Source: Macrotrachela quadricornifera (Eukaryota > Rotifera > Eurotatoria > Philodinida > Philodinidae). Taken from it: a DNA stretch of 64,000 nucleotides. Location of the stretch: contig JAJEKB010021303.1 in NCBI GenBank assembly GCA_022393335.1, forward strand, positions 135,768 to 199,767, read 5' to 3'. Shown piece by piece: positions 26,220 to 36,745 of the stretch. The translations under genes were made by a program, and so were the position numbers. The stretch's first letter is position 1; each line of letters starts with the position of its first letter. The notes under the pieces are model-generated. The model had not been told where the DNA came from, searched no databases, and was given only the letters and a program-made list of their open reading frames with translations.

Positions 26220-26770
26220 GCTGGACATTCGCATTAGACCCAATCCCGACACTCTTTCAGGAGGGTGGACGACACGTCCAAACTTTGGCTTTCATTTAGA
26301 TTTCGTGAAACCTTCATCGGCGACCATAGCATCTGTAGGCTTACCCTCCAGTCCAAATTGGGTAGAACTACAAAACTGTCGTTGCAACGTAGACTGTGAT
26401 ATTTCAGCCTCAGTTCTCTGCCACCCTCAGTTATCACTCTGCGGTGAACGTTTTTCTAGTTTTATTGCCCACTGAATTAGGCCTTGAAAAGTGGAACTTG
26501 AAACTGGTAATATGTAACTAAAAATTTCTAGTTTTATGCATTGTTGAAGTGAACTCAAATTTTGAGTTTCGCCTCTTTGAATAGGAGAAAAAGGATGTGT
26601 AAGAAAGCTTTGCATAGCAGCGTACAGAGAGACACACATGCATTACGGCGCTTTTAGGATAACTGGTGCCCATACGCCGCCACGCTGATATAAAAGATCA
26701 ATATCATCGGCAAAACTGCTTTTTCACAGGCATCTACTGAAGATCCTCATTCATCGATTCGCCGGATTTA
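26220..26770 (+). other. GC-richer unique segment, possible ancient coding relic
   Basis: Base composition rises clearly above the surroundings. Overlapping open frames exist on both strands (plus 26185-26475; minus 26234-26437 and 26427-26639), but none shows a domain and none has a convincing start or splice boundary. It lies inside the 5.3-kb foldback element and could be captured sequence. Confidence 0.3.
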
Positions 26771-27264
26771 ACCACGATGGGCACATATAAACTATTGTTT
26801 ACAATTACTACGGAGTCCAAAAATAATCACAACACAATCATAAATTCTGAAAACTATGACAATTTATGGAGCATACATAATTCCAACTTGAAAATGAAAT
26901 TTTCCAAAAAAGCCTACACTGCAACACTGAAGGCAAAACATAAATTATTTTCGGAATAAAAGATTATAATTATCAATATTATCTTTTACTTTCTTTGCTA
27001 AGTTTATATGAATGTCTCATCTAAAACTATAAACTTCCAATTTGAATTTGAATGCCTATATACACTTAGAAACAGAAGCCAAACACAAAGTTTTCTAAAT
27101 CTAAATTTAAAACGCAATTCAACAACCATTGTAAATCAAGTAAAGCAGCGAAGGAGAAACAACCTCGAAATCATAATGTCACAAATGCTGGTAACTCTCA
27201 CATCTTTCATCCAGCCCTCACCCTCAAGATTGTACCTCACGCCCTTTCCGTAATACTCACTCAG

Positions 27265-27449
27265 ACCCGTGCCCATCGCGCTTCGTGGCACCCACATGCA
27301 GGCCCGTGACCTTCGCGCTTCGTGCCACCCTCACGCAGACCCGTGCCCATCGCGCTTCGTGCCACCCTCATGCAGGCTCGCGCCCTGCGCGCTTCGAGGC
27401 ACCCTCATGCAGGCTCGTGCCCTTCGCGCTTCGTGGCACCCTCATGCAG
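27265..27449 (+). repeat. GC-rich 37-bp minisatellite, 5 copies
   Basis: Five contiguous 37-bp units start at 27265, 27302, 27339, 27376 and 27413. Each contains CGCGCTTCG(T/A)G(G/C)CACCC followed by CATGCAG or a variant. The units are about 65% GC in a window near 30% GC. The frame is open across it because 37 is not a multiple of three and no unit has a stop in the read frames; this is not evidence of a protein. Confidence 0.9.
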
Positions 27450-27971
27450 GGATGTGTATCTTGAATTATAAATTAATAATTAAACGAAATTTTAGCTTTT
27501 TCATTTTTGCTAAGGAAGCAATGGTGCAATTTTTTAAAATTATTCTTCAACTAATATAGTGCAGCTCATAGTCTATTTATATTCGTACTCGAGATAGCCA
27601 TCTCATGTAGTGAGAGAGGATCAACAATAACATGTTAAATTATAATTTCTAAAAACTTCGGCTTCTTGCCTTATTCAGTTGGGTCTCACGCGGATTATAA
27701 ATTATATTTATAAAAAATTTTGGCTTTTTGGCTACTTCAAGATTAACCCTCTGAAAATTATAAATTATAAATTATAATTAAACAAAACTTTGGCTTTTTG
27801 GCTATTTTGGGGTGACACCCCTTCAAATTATAATTTATAAATTATAATTTATAATTATAAAAAACTTTGGCTTTTTGGCTATTTAGCCAAAGTTTCTGTA
27901 TTCTTTTCATTTATTTTCGAAGTTATATTAAGCTGTTGAGTTGCCATTTATATTCGAACTCGAATTAGGCA

Positions 27972-29358
27972 TCTCATGGTTTTTTGACATGCACTAAATT
28001 TACTTGAAGAAAATTCCCTGCTTTGTTTCGCTCTATTCACGCTCTGAGAATCTTCCATTAAGCTTCATCGCAATTTTAATTTTGTTATCATAAATGAGGA
28101 ATTACTACATGGGTAAATTTATTACTGAGTTGAAAAAAAACGTCTGCTTTATCAGATCCATGGGCGGCGGAACGCTTTAAATCTAAGATAGGCTCGATAT
28201 TTTTTATAAGACTCTTACTGACAGCATAAAAATACGGAGATACTTTTTCTATGCCATGCTATTCAAATGAAACAGAATTAATACTGTTTATTTGGAACTC
28301 AAACTTACTAATGCATAACATTAGTGTAGGTTAGAGATGAGTTTGCAACCTATAATAGAAATTTTTTTTTTAAGAAGCCATTGAACTTTTGCCTTGTCTT
28401 GATTGAATAGTGATGTTGAAACGTCGTAAATTGGATGCAACATTTTTGGATCCGAATCTAGGTAGATAGTCTTCGAACTCTCACTCTAATAATTATGTGA
28501 AATATTCTAGAATTTTTTGATTAATTTTCGTTAACCAGCACATTTTACATATTTTTCAAACAATTTTGATGATAACCTCGTAATAAACAAGTTATAAATG
28601 GCTCTTATGTGCAGCTAGAGTCTACTACGTCTAAATTTTATGACTTCTGCCTGGATTCACATCTAACTCTGGCAATAAAAAAATCTGAGATCCAACTAAA
28701 ACGCAGGATAAAAATGTTAGGCAAAGGGAACTTACTTTTAAACTTGTCAGTTACTGCATCTCTAAGAGTGCAAAATGTGAATGTGGATCTGAATATTTGT
28801 GAATCTAGCGCGCATATATGACGCTAAACTTCTAGAAATAAAACGCGTCATTGACATCTCTATCTAGAAACTATATGGATATTTATGGTAAAAAAGGCAA
28901 AAAAAGCATATACACGTGTATTGGAGCATTTGAAAATTCGTAAAACATATTGACAAATGTCTTGATATTCTGTGATTAGAAAACTGAAAGAAAAGGAAAT
29001 CCTGACATCCTTAGAGAAAGAAGAATGTCTATTCTACTATCATCATGACTTTAAAAGAATTGACTATAAATACGGATCTTTTTAGAATTCTTCTAGTCTT
29101 ATTATGATCAATAAATACATTATACATCCCAGTGAAGGCATATATTACATTTAGAGATCTTCTTTCATGAACTGATCTGAATCGAATCTAGTTGAATTAC
29201 ATTTGACTTAGTTCATTTGAAGAGCTGATTGGTACATGAAATAGGTCTTCATTTTTCAAGAAGTTTCTATACGCAAGAATCAAATATTGAAGAAACATTA
29301 TTTAATTATCAATATTTATCATCCTAAACGATGTTTTGAAAAACAATTTTTCGATATA
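27972..29358. other. Intergenic, no gene recognised
   Basis: Only short open frames (for example 28609-28821) without domain signals are present. Confidence 0.4.
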
Positions 29359-29362
29359 TTAA

Positions 29363-30039
29363 CACGTTGACTGTCCCCATCAGAAAAAAATGGTACTTGT
29401 TCTACGTCCATTTTTTATTTTCTTTTTAATTTTAAAATATGTTATTTTTTGCAGTGTATTACGTTTATATACCACAAAAAATAAGCTTTAAACATATCTT
29501 CAATGTTCTTTTTTTCATGCAACACATATAATGCAACTGTCTCTCTTAGGCAAAGTATTATTTTTATTTTATCTGGGTATCTTTCTCGCCAACATAGATT
29601 TAACCTATTTTACAACATTTGTTAATGCTTCATTTAGCGCGATTGTAAAGGGGTGATTGAACTGTTAGGTGAATATTGAACTAACTTTATTGAAGTTTCC
29701 ACTTAAATTGGTAAAAAAAGAGTTTGTTTTATATTGAAACACTTTTTTTCTAATAAAAACATCAGAAACTGAGCATTTATTTTTTCTCAGATAATAGCAA
29801 AGTACTGTGTTTTTTAAGATTTTATCATGTCCAGTGCATCATCTGTAATTCAAACTAGAACTAGAATATTTCTTTGCATCGTACCGATACGTTCCAATAG
29901 TTCAAATGCACTCAGTCAGTTGCGTCTGACAAATTCTAACTTCAAATATCGTATGCTACGCGTGTACCATATGTGGTGCACGGGACGTCTCAGGCCAAAG
30001 TATCGTGCACCATATATGGTGCACCGGACAGTCAACGTG
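29363..30039. mobile_element. piggyBac-type MITE, 677 bp, perfect 14-bp TIRs, TTAA flanks
   Basis: The left end is TTAA + CACGTTGACTGTCC and the right end GGACAGTCAACGTG + TTAA. The terminal repeats are exact reverse complements, and the TTAA duplication is the signature of piggyBac transposition. Near the right end lie two palindromes, the perfect 20-mer GTGCACCATATATGGTGCAC and a related GTACCATATGTGGTGCAC, likely subterminal sites. There is no transposase; it would depend on an autonomous piggyBac elsewhere. An open frame (29827-30219) runs out of the element into the next one and is not a gene. Confidence 0.9.
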
Positions 30040-30058
30040 TTAAAAATAATACTACATA

Positions 30059-31102
30059 TCTATATATATAAAGAAGAAAGTTTGTCTGTCTGTCTGTCTG
30101 TTTGTCTGTTCGCTATGCATTCGGCCCCTGTACAAGCTAGCGTCACCAAACTTTCCATGGTACCTCCCCAGGCCCAGAGGAAGGTCATGGCAAGGTCATC
30201 CACCGAGGGTATGGGATGATGGGTGGGTGGAATCTCACCCAGATAGTACTTTGATAGCTAACATTACCAAACTTTCCATAATGCCTCCCCAGACCCAGAG
30301 GAAGGTCATAGCGGGGTGACCCACCGAGGGTGTGGGTGAAGTCTCACCCAGATTGTGTTGAATTAGCTAGCATTACCAAAATTTCCATGGTGCTTCTCTG
30401 CGTTCAGAGGCATTTTTAAAGAGTGCTGTTACCATTAATAGGAGTAGGGAGGAGGCGTCTGGGTGAAATTTCACTGAAGTTCTATCACAATGAACTTTGC
30501 GTTAATTTTGCAGAAATTTCGCGAATCTGTTATGATTCTAAGATTAATCGGTTTTTATCGAGGATTCTTTGGTTTAAATTTGAAAATTGGATGTTTCTAA
30601 TTTACATATATAAAGGAGAAAGTTTGTCTGCCTGTGTGTTTTTTATGCATTTGGACATTACACGAGTTGAGGGTGCCAAACTTTTCATGGCATACTCTTA
30701 GGTCTCGAGGAAGGTCAAAATGGATCAGGATGACTGGCGAGAGGATTGGGCTGAAATTTCACAACAGGTTATGATACATTACAACTTTCCCCAGTTTTTC
30801 AAAAACTTCGACACATATGCTGCCATTGTTAGAATATCTGCCTGTTAGTGCCAGTTTTTTTGCACTGGATATTGGTATAAAGTATGGAAATACGCATGAG
30901 TTAAGAGAAAGACTGTTACACCCCCACACTATTTGCTGAATTATCCGATTTAAAAATGAATGTAAGTGTATGCACGGCGGGATATGTAGTAATAATAGAT
31001 GAAAAGGTCTTAATCAAGCCTTCCATACATCTTCTGTCGTTTTCTGACATGATAAGTTTCCAGTATGGAGATTTCCCGAGCAAAGCCGGATACTACCGCT
31101 AG
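30059..31102 (+). mobile_element. Helitron-like non-autonomous element, copy 3
   Basis: It starts A/TCTATATATATAAAGAAG followed by a (GTCTG)n run and GTTCGCTATGCATTCGG. It ends CGAGCAAAGCCGGATACTACCGCTAG/T. Internally, two near-copies of the block CCAAACTTTCCAT..GCCTCCCCAG.CCCAGAGGAAGGTCAT occur, and a diverged second 5' end sits near 30603. The 3' half (CGGCGGGATATGTAGTAATAATAGATG) matches the minus-strand copy at 52475-53425. It begins 15 bp past the TTAA of the piggyBac MITE. Confidence 0.8.
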
Positions 31103-31433
31103 TATAGTTATATTTTCGACTTTTTTACTAAGTTTTATCAAGTTAAAAATAAACGGCTAAATTTGAAATTATAGAAATTATTCAAAAAAATATTTTTGAA
31201 TGAAAATAAAAAATGATCAATGAAGCAAATTAATTTTTTTCTTTTTCAAATTAATTGATAAATAACTGAAAACAAATCCAAAATAAAAATCCGTTTATGA
31301 TACATTACTAACAAGAACTAAACATATACATTTGAAAGACATTCTTTTAATGAAAAAAAAATCAATCGGTATTTACCTTCAATCTTTTTACTGTTGTTTC
31401 GTTGTTCTGTTTAATAAAACGCACAAAAAAGAA

Positions 31434-31604
31434 ATGATGCATTTGTTAATCAACTGTTTCGTTATTCTTATTTTCTCTTTCAATTTTTTTTCGTCGATTG
31501 CAAAATTCAGTTGTAATATTGACATTTCATTCTTTGATCAAAATTCATGCATTGTTAGTTCTTTCTTTCCAACATGTAACATAGCAACGTGCAGAAATGA
31601 TTAA
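31434..31604 (+). CDS. Possible small secreted cysteine-containing peptide (doubtful)
   Basis: A 56-codon frame starts at tandem ATGs. It has a hydrophobic N-terminal stretch resembling a signal peptide (LLINCFVILIFSF), then a short tail with four cysteines (SC, SC, TC, TC) and an acidic end. No homologue or processing site is recognised, and poly-T-rich DNA alone can encode a Phe/Leu/Ile-rich stretch, so chance is the leading alternative. Confidence 0.18.
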   Translation: MMHLLINCFVILIFSFNFFSSIAKFSCNIDISFFDQNSCIVSSFFPTCNIATCRND

Positions 31605-32149
31605 AGAGGAGAAGTTTTTTGTTATTGAAGATCGAATGTACATTTGTTTATAAGTATATAAACGCTTTGAATATTTCTATTACGAAATTTTTTTTAACTA
31701 CATTATCATGATGAACTGAAATATTCATTTATATATAATTACATCTATAACAAGTGACAACAATGAAACATTTATTTTAACATGAAAACAAAATATTTCG
31801 ATATTTTCAACAATAATTATTACATTGATTTTTAGAAAAAAAACCCATGATTACAACTAAAATATCGATAAAATTACTAAGCATAAAAGAAACTATTTTT
31901 TTGTAAGTCATTCAATTTGAAAAATATTTTTTATTTTCTTTGAATAATTAAAACTTCAAAATGAATATGTTTTATATATGATTCATGTAAAATTAAAATA
32001 TCTATTTAATTATATTATTTCTTAATAAATATGAAAGATGAGTTTTTTTTTCCTTTCATTTCCATTATCCGAGATAAACGAAAAACTTGCTCTATATTAT
32101 AAATAATTCATAAAATCCCATGTCATGAAAATCGGGTAAAAATCGTCCA

Positions 32150-35100
32150 AAATGGTGATTTTTACATGTAAGGAAAATTAGCAGCCGATTCGAGTATTTC
32201 CCACGACTATTCGCCTCAGCGACTAAGCCACCTACAACTCAGCAAACTCTATCCAACGATAACAAAAAATCCCCAAAAAACTCTAATCCATCCCTAGAAA
32301 AACCGGAATCATCCAAAAATCGTATAGAAAAACACTACAGTTTTCGTTTCAACTTATGACGATTCGCCTGACTACATAAGCCTTCAGTAACAACTACATC
32401 AGTCGATGCAGAATTTCAAGCTCTATCGAATGAGATATGTCTTGCATTCTTCAACTCAAATATGGTATTTAGGGAAAATCACCCAAAATATTAGTATAGG
32501 GATGACTTTGGGGAAGTATTCACTCTGACTATTCGTTCAGGCACATGAGCCACTGACAAGTCATGTATCTATCGATGCAGAATTTGAAGCTGTATCGGAT
32601 GGCATATGTCTTGCAAAACTAAACGCAAATATAGTAGCACTTTCGTTGATATAAGTTCGCAAGACTTTACAATAATGAATATTTGGGTGAATCCCTTTTC
32701 GTCCTCACTCTTCCGAACATCCGGTACCATGACCGGATGATCGGGAGTATAATTTTGACTTACCGATGTCCGGAGCAAAAATTGCCCGATGTTGGAAATG
32801 GTAAATCACAGGGTGTTCGTAACATAAGATACCGGATGCCCGGAGCAAAAATTGTCCGATGTTAGAAACTGTAAACTATAAGGAGTTCGTAACATAAAAT
32901 GACGGAAGAGTAGGACAAAAAATGATCGATGTTCGAAACGATAATTTGCAGAATGTTCGGAATATAAAATGATGGCTGTTAAGAATGAATTATGGTGTTT
33001 GCTTTTTAAAATGGAGAATAATTCATTCATATAGTATATTTGTAAGTCGTTGGGTATAGTGACCTCTACAGGTATATACATTCAGTTAGATTTTCTCGGA
33101 AGTAGAGATCATGAATGAGCGATGGATTTTACAGATAAATTGTGAAAATCACTGATAAAAACAAAGCTGCAGTGTCATACAGAGGTTGATATCTCGAATA
33201 TTATTGGTTGAGATGATGATTCATGGACCTATTGACTTACTTTGGTAGTTCACTAAATGCTCGTAAAGAACCATTGTTCTCAAAAAGAAAGAAAATATTT
33301 ATGTATATATTCGCCATTTTATCTTTACTGCATCATCTTTTTTACTCAACTAATAGAATATAATGAAAAATAAATTATATCTTAACGAACATTAGTCTCC
33401 TTTTCCTTCCGAACACTCTGTAATTTATCGTTTCGACCATCTGATAATTTTTGTTCCGGACATCCAGTATTTTATGTTACGAAGACCCTGTAATTTACCG
33501 TTTCTAACAACGGACAATTTTTGCTCCGGACATCCGGTATTTTCATTTCGATCTTCCGGTTTTTCCATTTCGGACATCCGGACACTTTTACGACAACTGG
33601 GTGGCGTTACGGACATCTAAGACCGATGTTCGTAAAAAAAAGCGAGGACGAAAAGGGAGCTCCCCGAATATTTGGGATGGGTATTCGGTATGAGTATTCG
33701 TTTATGTGGATCTTCACCATTGTTGTCATCGTTCTTTTGACGCTTAAGTACTTTAAGCATCATTCAATATATTAATCCTGAAAGGAAACACATCATTAGC
33801 CGCTAGTTACGAATTCCTAACGTTGTACGGATATAACTAGCATAATTTCTTATTGACTCAATACGTCAAAAATGTTTTGTAAAATATAGTACCGTACAGT
33901 GGTACATGGTGCTTTCTACCTTTTTGCTTCAATTATATAATCTTCAAACAATCAGGTCAAACTTTGTTCCATTTTACAAACTAAGAAACTCTGATCTCTC
34001 GAAACCACTTATATTCTGGTTTACAGTATAGAGAATTAGTTATCCTACCTGAAACTGATTTACGTTTAACAATTCAATACAATAGTGATGAAGATGAAAA
34101 TAATATTTATTATATGCCAAAGTATAGAACTGACTCTATTTGTTAATAGATCAAAGCATATAGAACAAATCAGAAAACTATAATTTTTTTTTCGTGTTCT
34201 TTCAATGTTTCACATGTAAAACATTAGTTAGTATAATTAACACACAGGCAGATAAACAATTGAACAATTAAAAGAACATGCTTTGTAACCTCACTCACAA
34301 TCGTTATATTAAATTTTCTTGATCGATTTTAATTGTTTTATCATACTCTGCATACGACATGCATAAAGACGAAGACGCTTCATCGTGATGGAATATTCTG
34401 CTACATCTTATAATACATTCATCAACATCCATGTTTTAATTAAATTGTTTCGTTCATAAATGCTGTGAAATTTTTCATAAAATGTACTCACATCTATAAT
34501 GTTTGGTTACAAAAACCAACAGTTCGTCTATGGGTACTCGTCCTTGGAACACTACGAGTGTTACTTTATATTGATGTTATGAGAAAAGATAAATATTATA
34601 TTTATATTTGTGAAAAAAAGATAAATATAATCAGAATCTTTATTTTCAAAAACAATACAAGCAAGTACACAAGATTTGTGTCTATCAAAGTCTAGTTTTT
34701 CATTTTGATCCAGTAGCTAATAAAATATCATCAGATTAGACTTACGAAAACATTTTCGCATATATATGTTTTCATGTATCATACTTATCTTTTAGTAATT
34801 TCACAAAAAGAACTGGTGTCAGGCATGAAATAGAATATACATTTATATATTCTCTTATTTCAGTAAGTATTTGTTTACTTACTATAGTACAGGGAAGTAC
34901 TTCTTTCTTTATTTCAACTTATTTTTCAAAATAACAATTTTAATTTACATTTATCATTTAAAAATAAAGATTTTGCTTACACTTACTCTTTTTGATACAC
35001 AAAAAAAATAAAGTAACGTCCCTACGCATGATTCAAACTTTGAATTCGCCCAAATGTATCAATTTGGAAAAAATTCGTTACTGACTTATGTTCACAAACG

Positions 35101-35490
35101 AATAGTGATGGCGAATATCTCGCAGAAGTGGTAAATATACTAAGATTTTCCAATGTTTTACCAAAGCAAGTGACATTATATTTGTGGTGAGGTCTACAAA
35201 ACATATACCATTCGATAGAGCCTAAAATTCTGCATTGGATGATGTAGTTGTTACCGAAGGCTTATGTAGTCAGGCGAATCGTCATAAGTTGAAAGAAAAA
35301 CGGTAGTGTTTTTCTATACGATTTTTGGATGATTTCGGTTTTTTGGGGAATTTTTTGTTATTATTGGATAGAGCTTGCTGAGTTGTAGATGGCTTACTAC
35401 TTATCTTTTGTGGCTTAATCGCTGAGGCGAATAGTCATGGGAAATACTCGAATCGGCTGCTAACTTTCCTTGCATGATTTTTCACGGCAA
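32150..35490. mobile_element. 3.3-kb foldback element with arms of about 290 bp or more
   Basis: The left arm (32165-32445) and right arm (35197-35480) are reverse complements at roughly 85% by eye. They share TTAGCAGCCGATTCGAGTAT and CTATTCGCCTCAGCGA at the outside, and CTATACGATTTTTGGATGAT and GATGTAGTTGTTACTGAAGG-like segments further in. A second diverged copy of the arm's inner part (CGATGCAGAATTTGAAGCTGTATCG) follows at 32490-32650, so the left arm is itself a tandem of related units. It is non-coding. Confidence 0.75.
32670..33690. mobile_element. Nested 1-kb element with inverted 70-bp subterminal repeats
   Basis: The termini AATATTTGGGTGAATCCCTTTTCGTCCTC (left) and GAGGACGAAAAGGGAGCTCCCCGAATATTTGGG (right) are inverted. 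On the left are about three 70-bp tandem units beginning TGTCCGGAGCAAAAATTGCCCGATGTT (32765-32975). On the right the same units occur inverted (33405-33570). The CCGGA/TCCGG motif recurs within. It sits inside the 32150-35490 foldback element. Confidence 0.7.
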
Positions 35491-36737
35491 ATCTGAAATA
35501 TTAAAAGAATCCAATTCGAAGTTTGTTAATTGAGCATTCAATGTTACTCATAAAAGTAAACTACGAGAAAGATAATAACATGGAAAACACATATAGCACA
35601 ACCTAAAACCACAAGTACAGCGGATTTAAATCCTGGACCCCGATTACCTTTGGTCAAACTGTATGAAAAAAAATTTTTCTTAAAAAACCCATTCTTTGTG
35701 TAAAAAAATTTTTAAAAGTTTACATCATCAATCGATTCTCCGATCCCAAAAACCCATGTATCGAATTTTTTCTTAGAACTATTAATGAGTTTTCATTAGT
35801 TTAGCGAATAATCAGTTCTGATTGGCTTGTGGCCGAACAGACAAACTTTAAACATTTTAGCGTGCGTATTTAAACACTCTATATAACCCTTTCTTTCAGA
35901 AAAGGAAACAAATGTTTAGTATTCTGATTAGTTTTTTTTTCAATAAAAAACTTGTCATTAGTTCCAATAAAGATATGATCAGTGGTACATATATGTACTA
36001 CTTTTCTTGGTTTTGACTACAAAACTACGATAAATTAGGAAAAATGATTTAGGTAAAAAGAACGATAATACTGCATTGATGAGATTAATGTTGCGCTATG
36101 CAAATAATTAGAACTTTATATTGATATCTAAACACAAAGCACTTCAAATAATGGTTATACTTTTATTTGCTAGTTTTGTTTTCTTTTGACTTATGTGGTA
36201 TATTCTTGTTTTCCTTATAAACCTGTATAATTTTAAACATATAGTAGCTTGATACTCTTGATTTTTTTATTTGTAAAATAAAAATTCAATTTATTTTTCA
36301 CTCTATGCTATATCCTTTCATATAAATGATACTTATGTCGTTGCAATAAGTGGTCACGGCACACGTGAAGTATTCGAATATTTTTGACCTGAATTGACAG
36401 AAACTGACCAAGCAAAATTTGGTTCTTAAACACAACATCGTTTAAATAGAATTGAAATAGTTGAATTAAGAATTTTTATTGATCGACGATGCTACAGAAC
36501 AAAAATAGAATATAGAATGGATAAAATATTTGAAACAAGACTAAATCAAAATTAAAATGCATATGAAAATAATAACATTGGACAAAATTGATGAACTTTC
36601 ATTAAAAAAAATCTTGTTTGAATTTGATATCATTTTGCAAGTAGTGAAAGATTTTTTTTTATAGTTAACTAATACAAAATAAAAGATTTCATTGATTTAT
36701 AGATATTAGTTTTAATAAGTCTACCTCGTTTGGTAAT
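35491..36737. other. Intergenic with a dispersed repeat fragment
   Basis: A segment at 35628-35700 (GGATTTAAATCCTGGACCCCGATTACC) recurs inverted at 37880-37915 (GGTAATCGAGGTCCAGGAATTCGAATCC) and in diverged form at 37770-37800. It looks tRNA-like at its 3' side and may be a SINE relic. No gene is recognised. Confidence 0.4.
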
Positions 36738-36745
36738 GTAAATAC

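Larger units (their letters stand above)
22661..27971. mobile_element. 5.3-kb composite foldback element with AT-rich terminal arrays
   Basis: The ends are inverted: TGCCTAATTCGACTTCGAATATAAATG at 22661 and the reverse complement of TTTATATTCGAACTCGAATTAGGCA at the right end. Inside each end are arrays of AT-rich units alternating TAATTTATAATTTATAA with GAAGTAGCCAAAAAGCCAAAGTTTT and GAAGGGGTGTYACCCY (22680-22900; inverted at 27640-27900). A second, diverged end copy lies at about 27568-27605. The interior carries a GC-rich 37-bp minisatellite, a TTTCGCCAAT-array element and a Helitron-like element. There is no transposase. Confidence 0.6.

Noticed and set aside
26234..26639. Two overlapping minus-strand frames
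   Set aside because: They overlap an equally long plus-strand frame, and none shows a family motif or a supported start.
27265..27449. CRISPR array
   Set aside because: The units are contiguous with no unique spacers, and the genome is clearly eukaryotic (introns, TTLL5).
27269..27559. 96-codon Ala/Arg/His-rich frame
   Set aside because: It is the 37-bp minisatellite read through. The period is not a multiple of three, so no protein repeat is preserved.
29827..30219. 130-codon open frame on the plus strand
   Set aside because: It crosses the right end of the piggyBac MITE and continues into the Helitron-like element, including its (GTCTG)n run. It has no domain and no splice logic.
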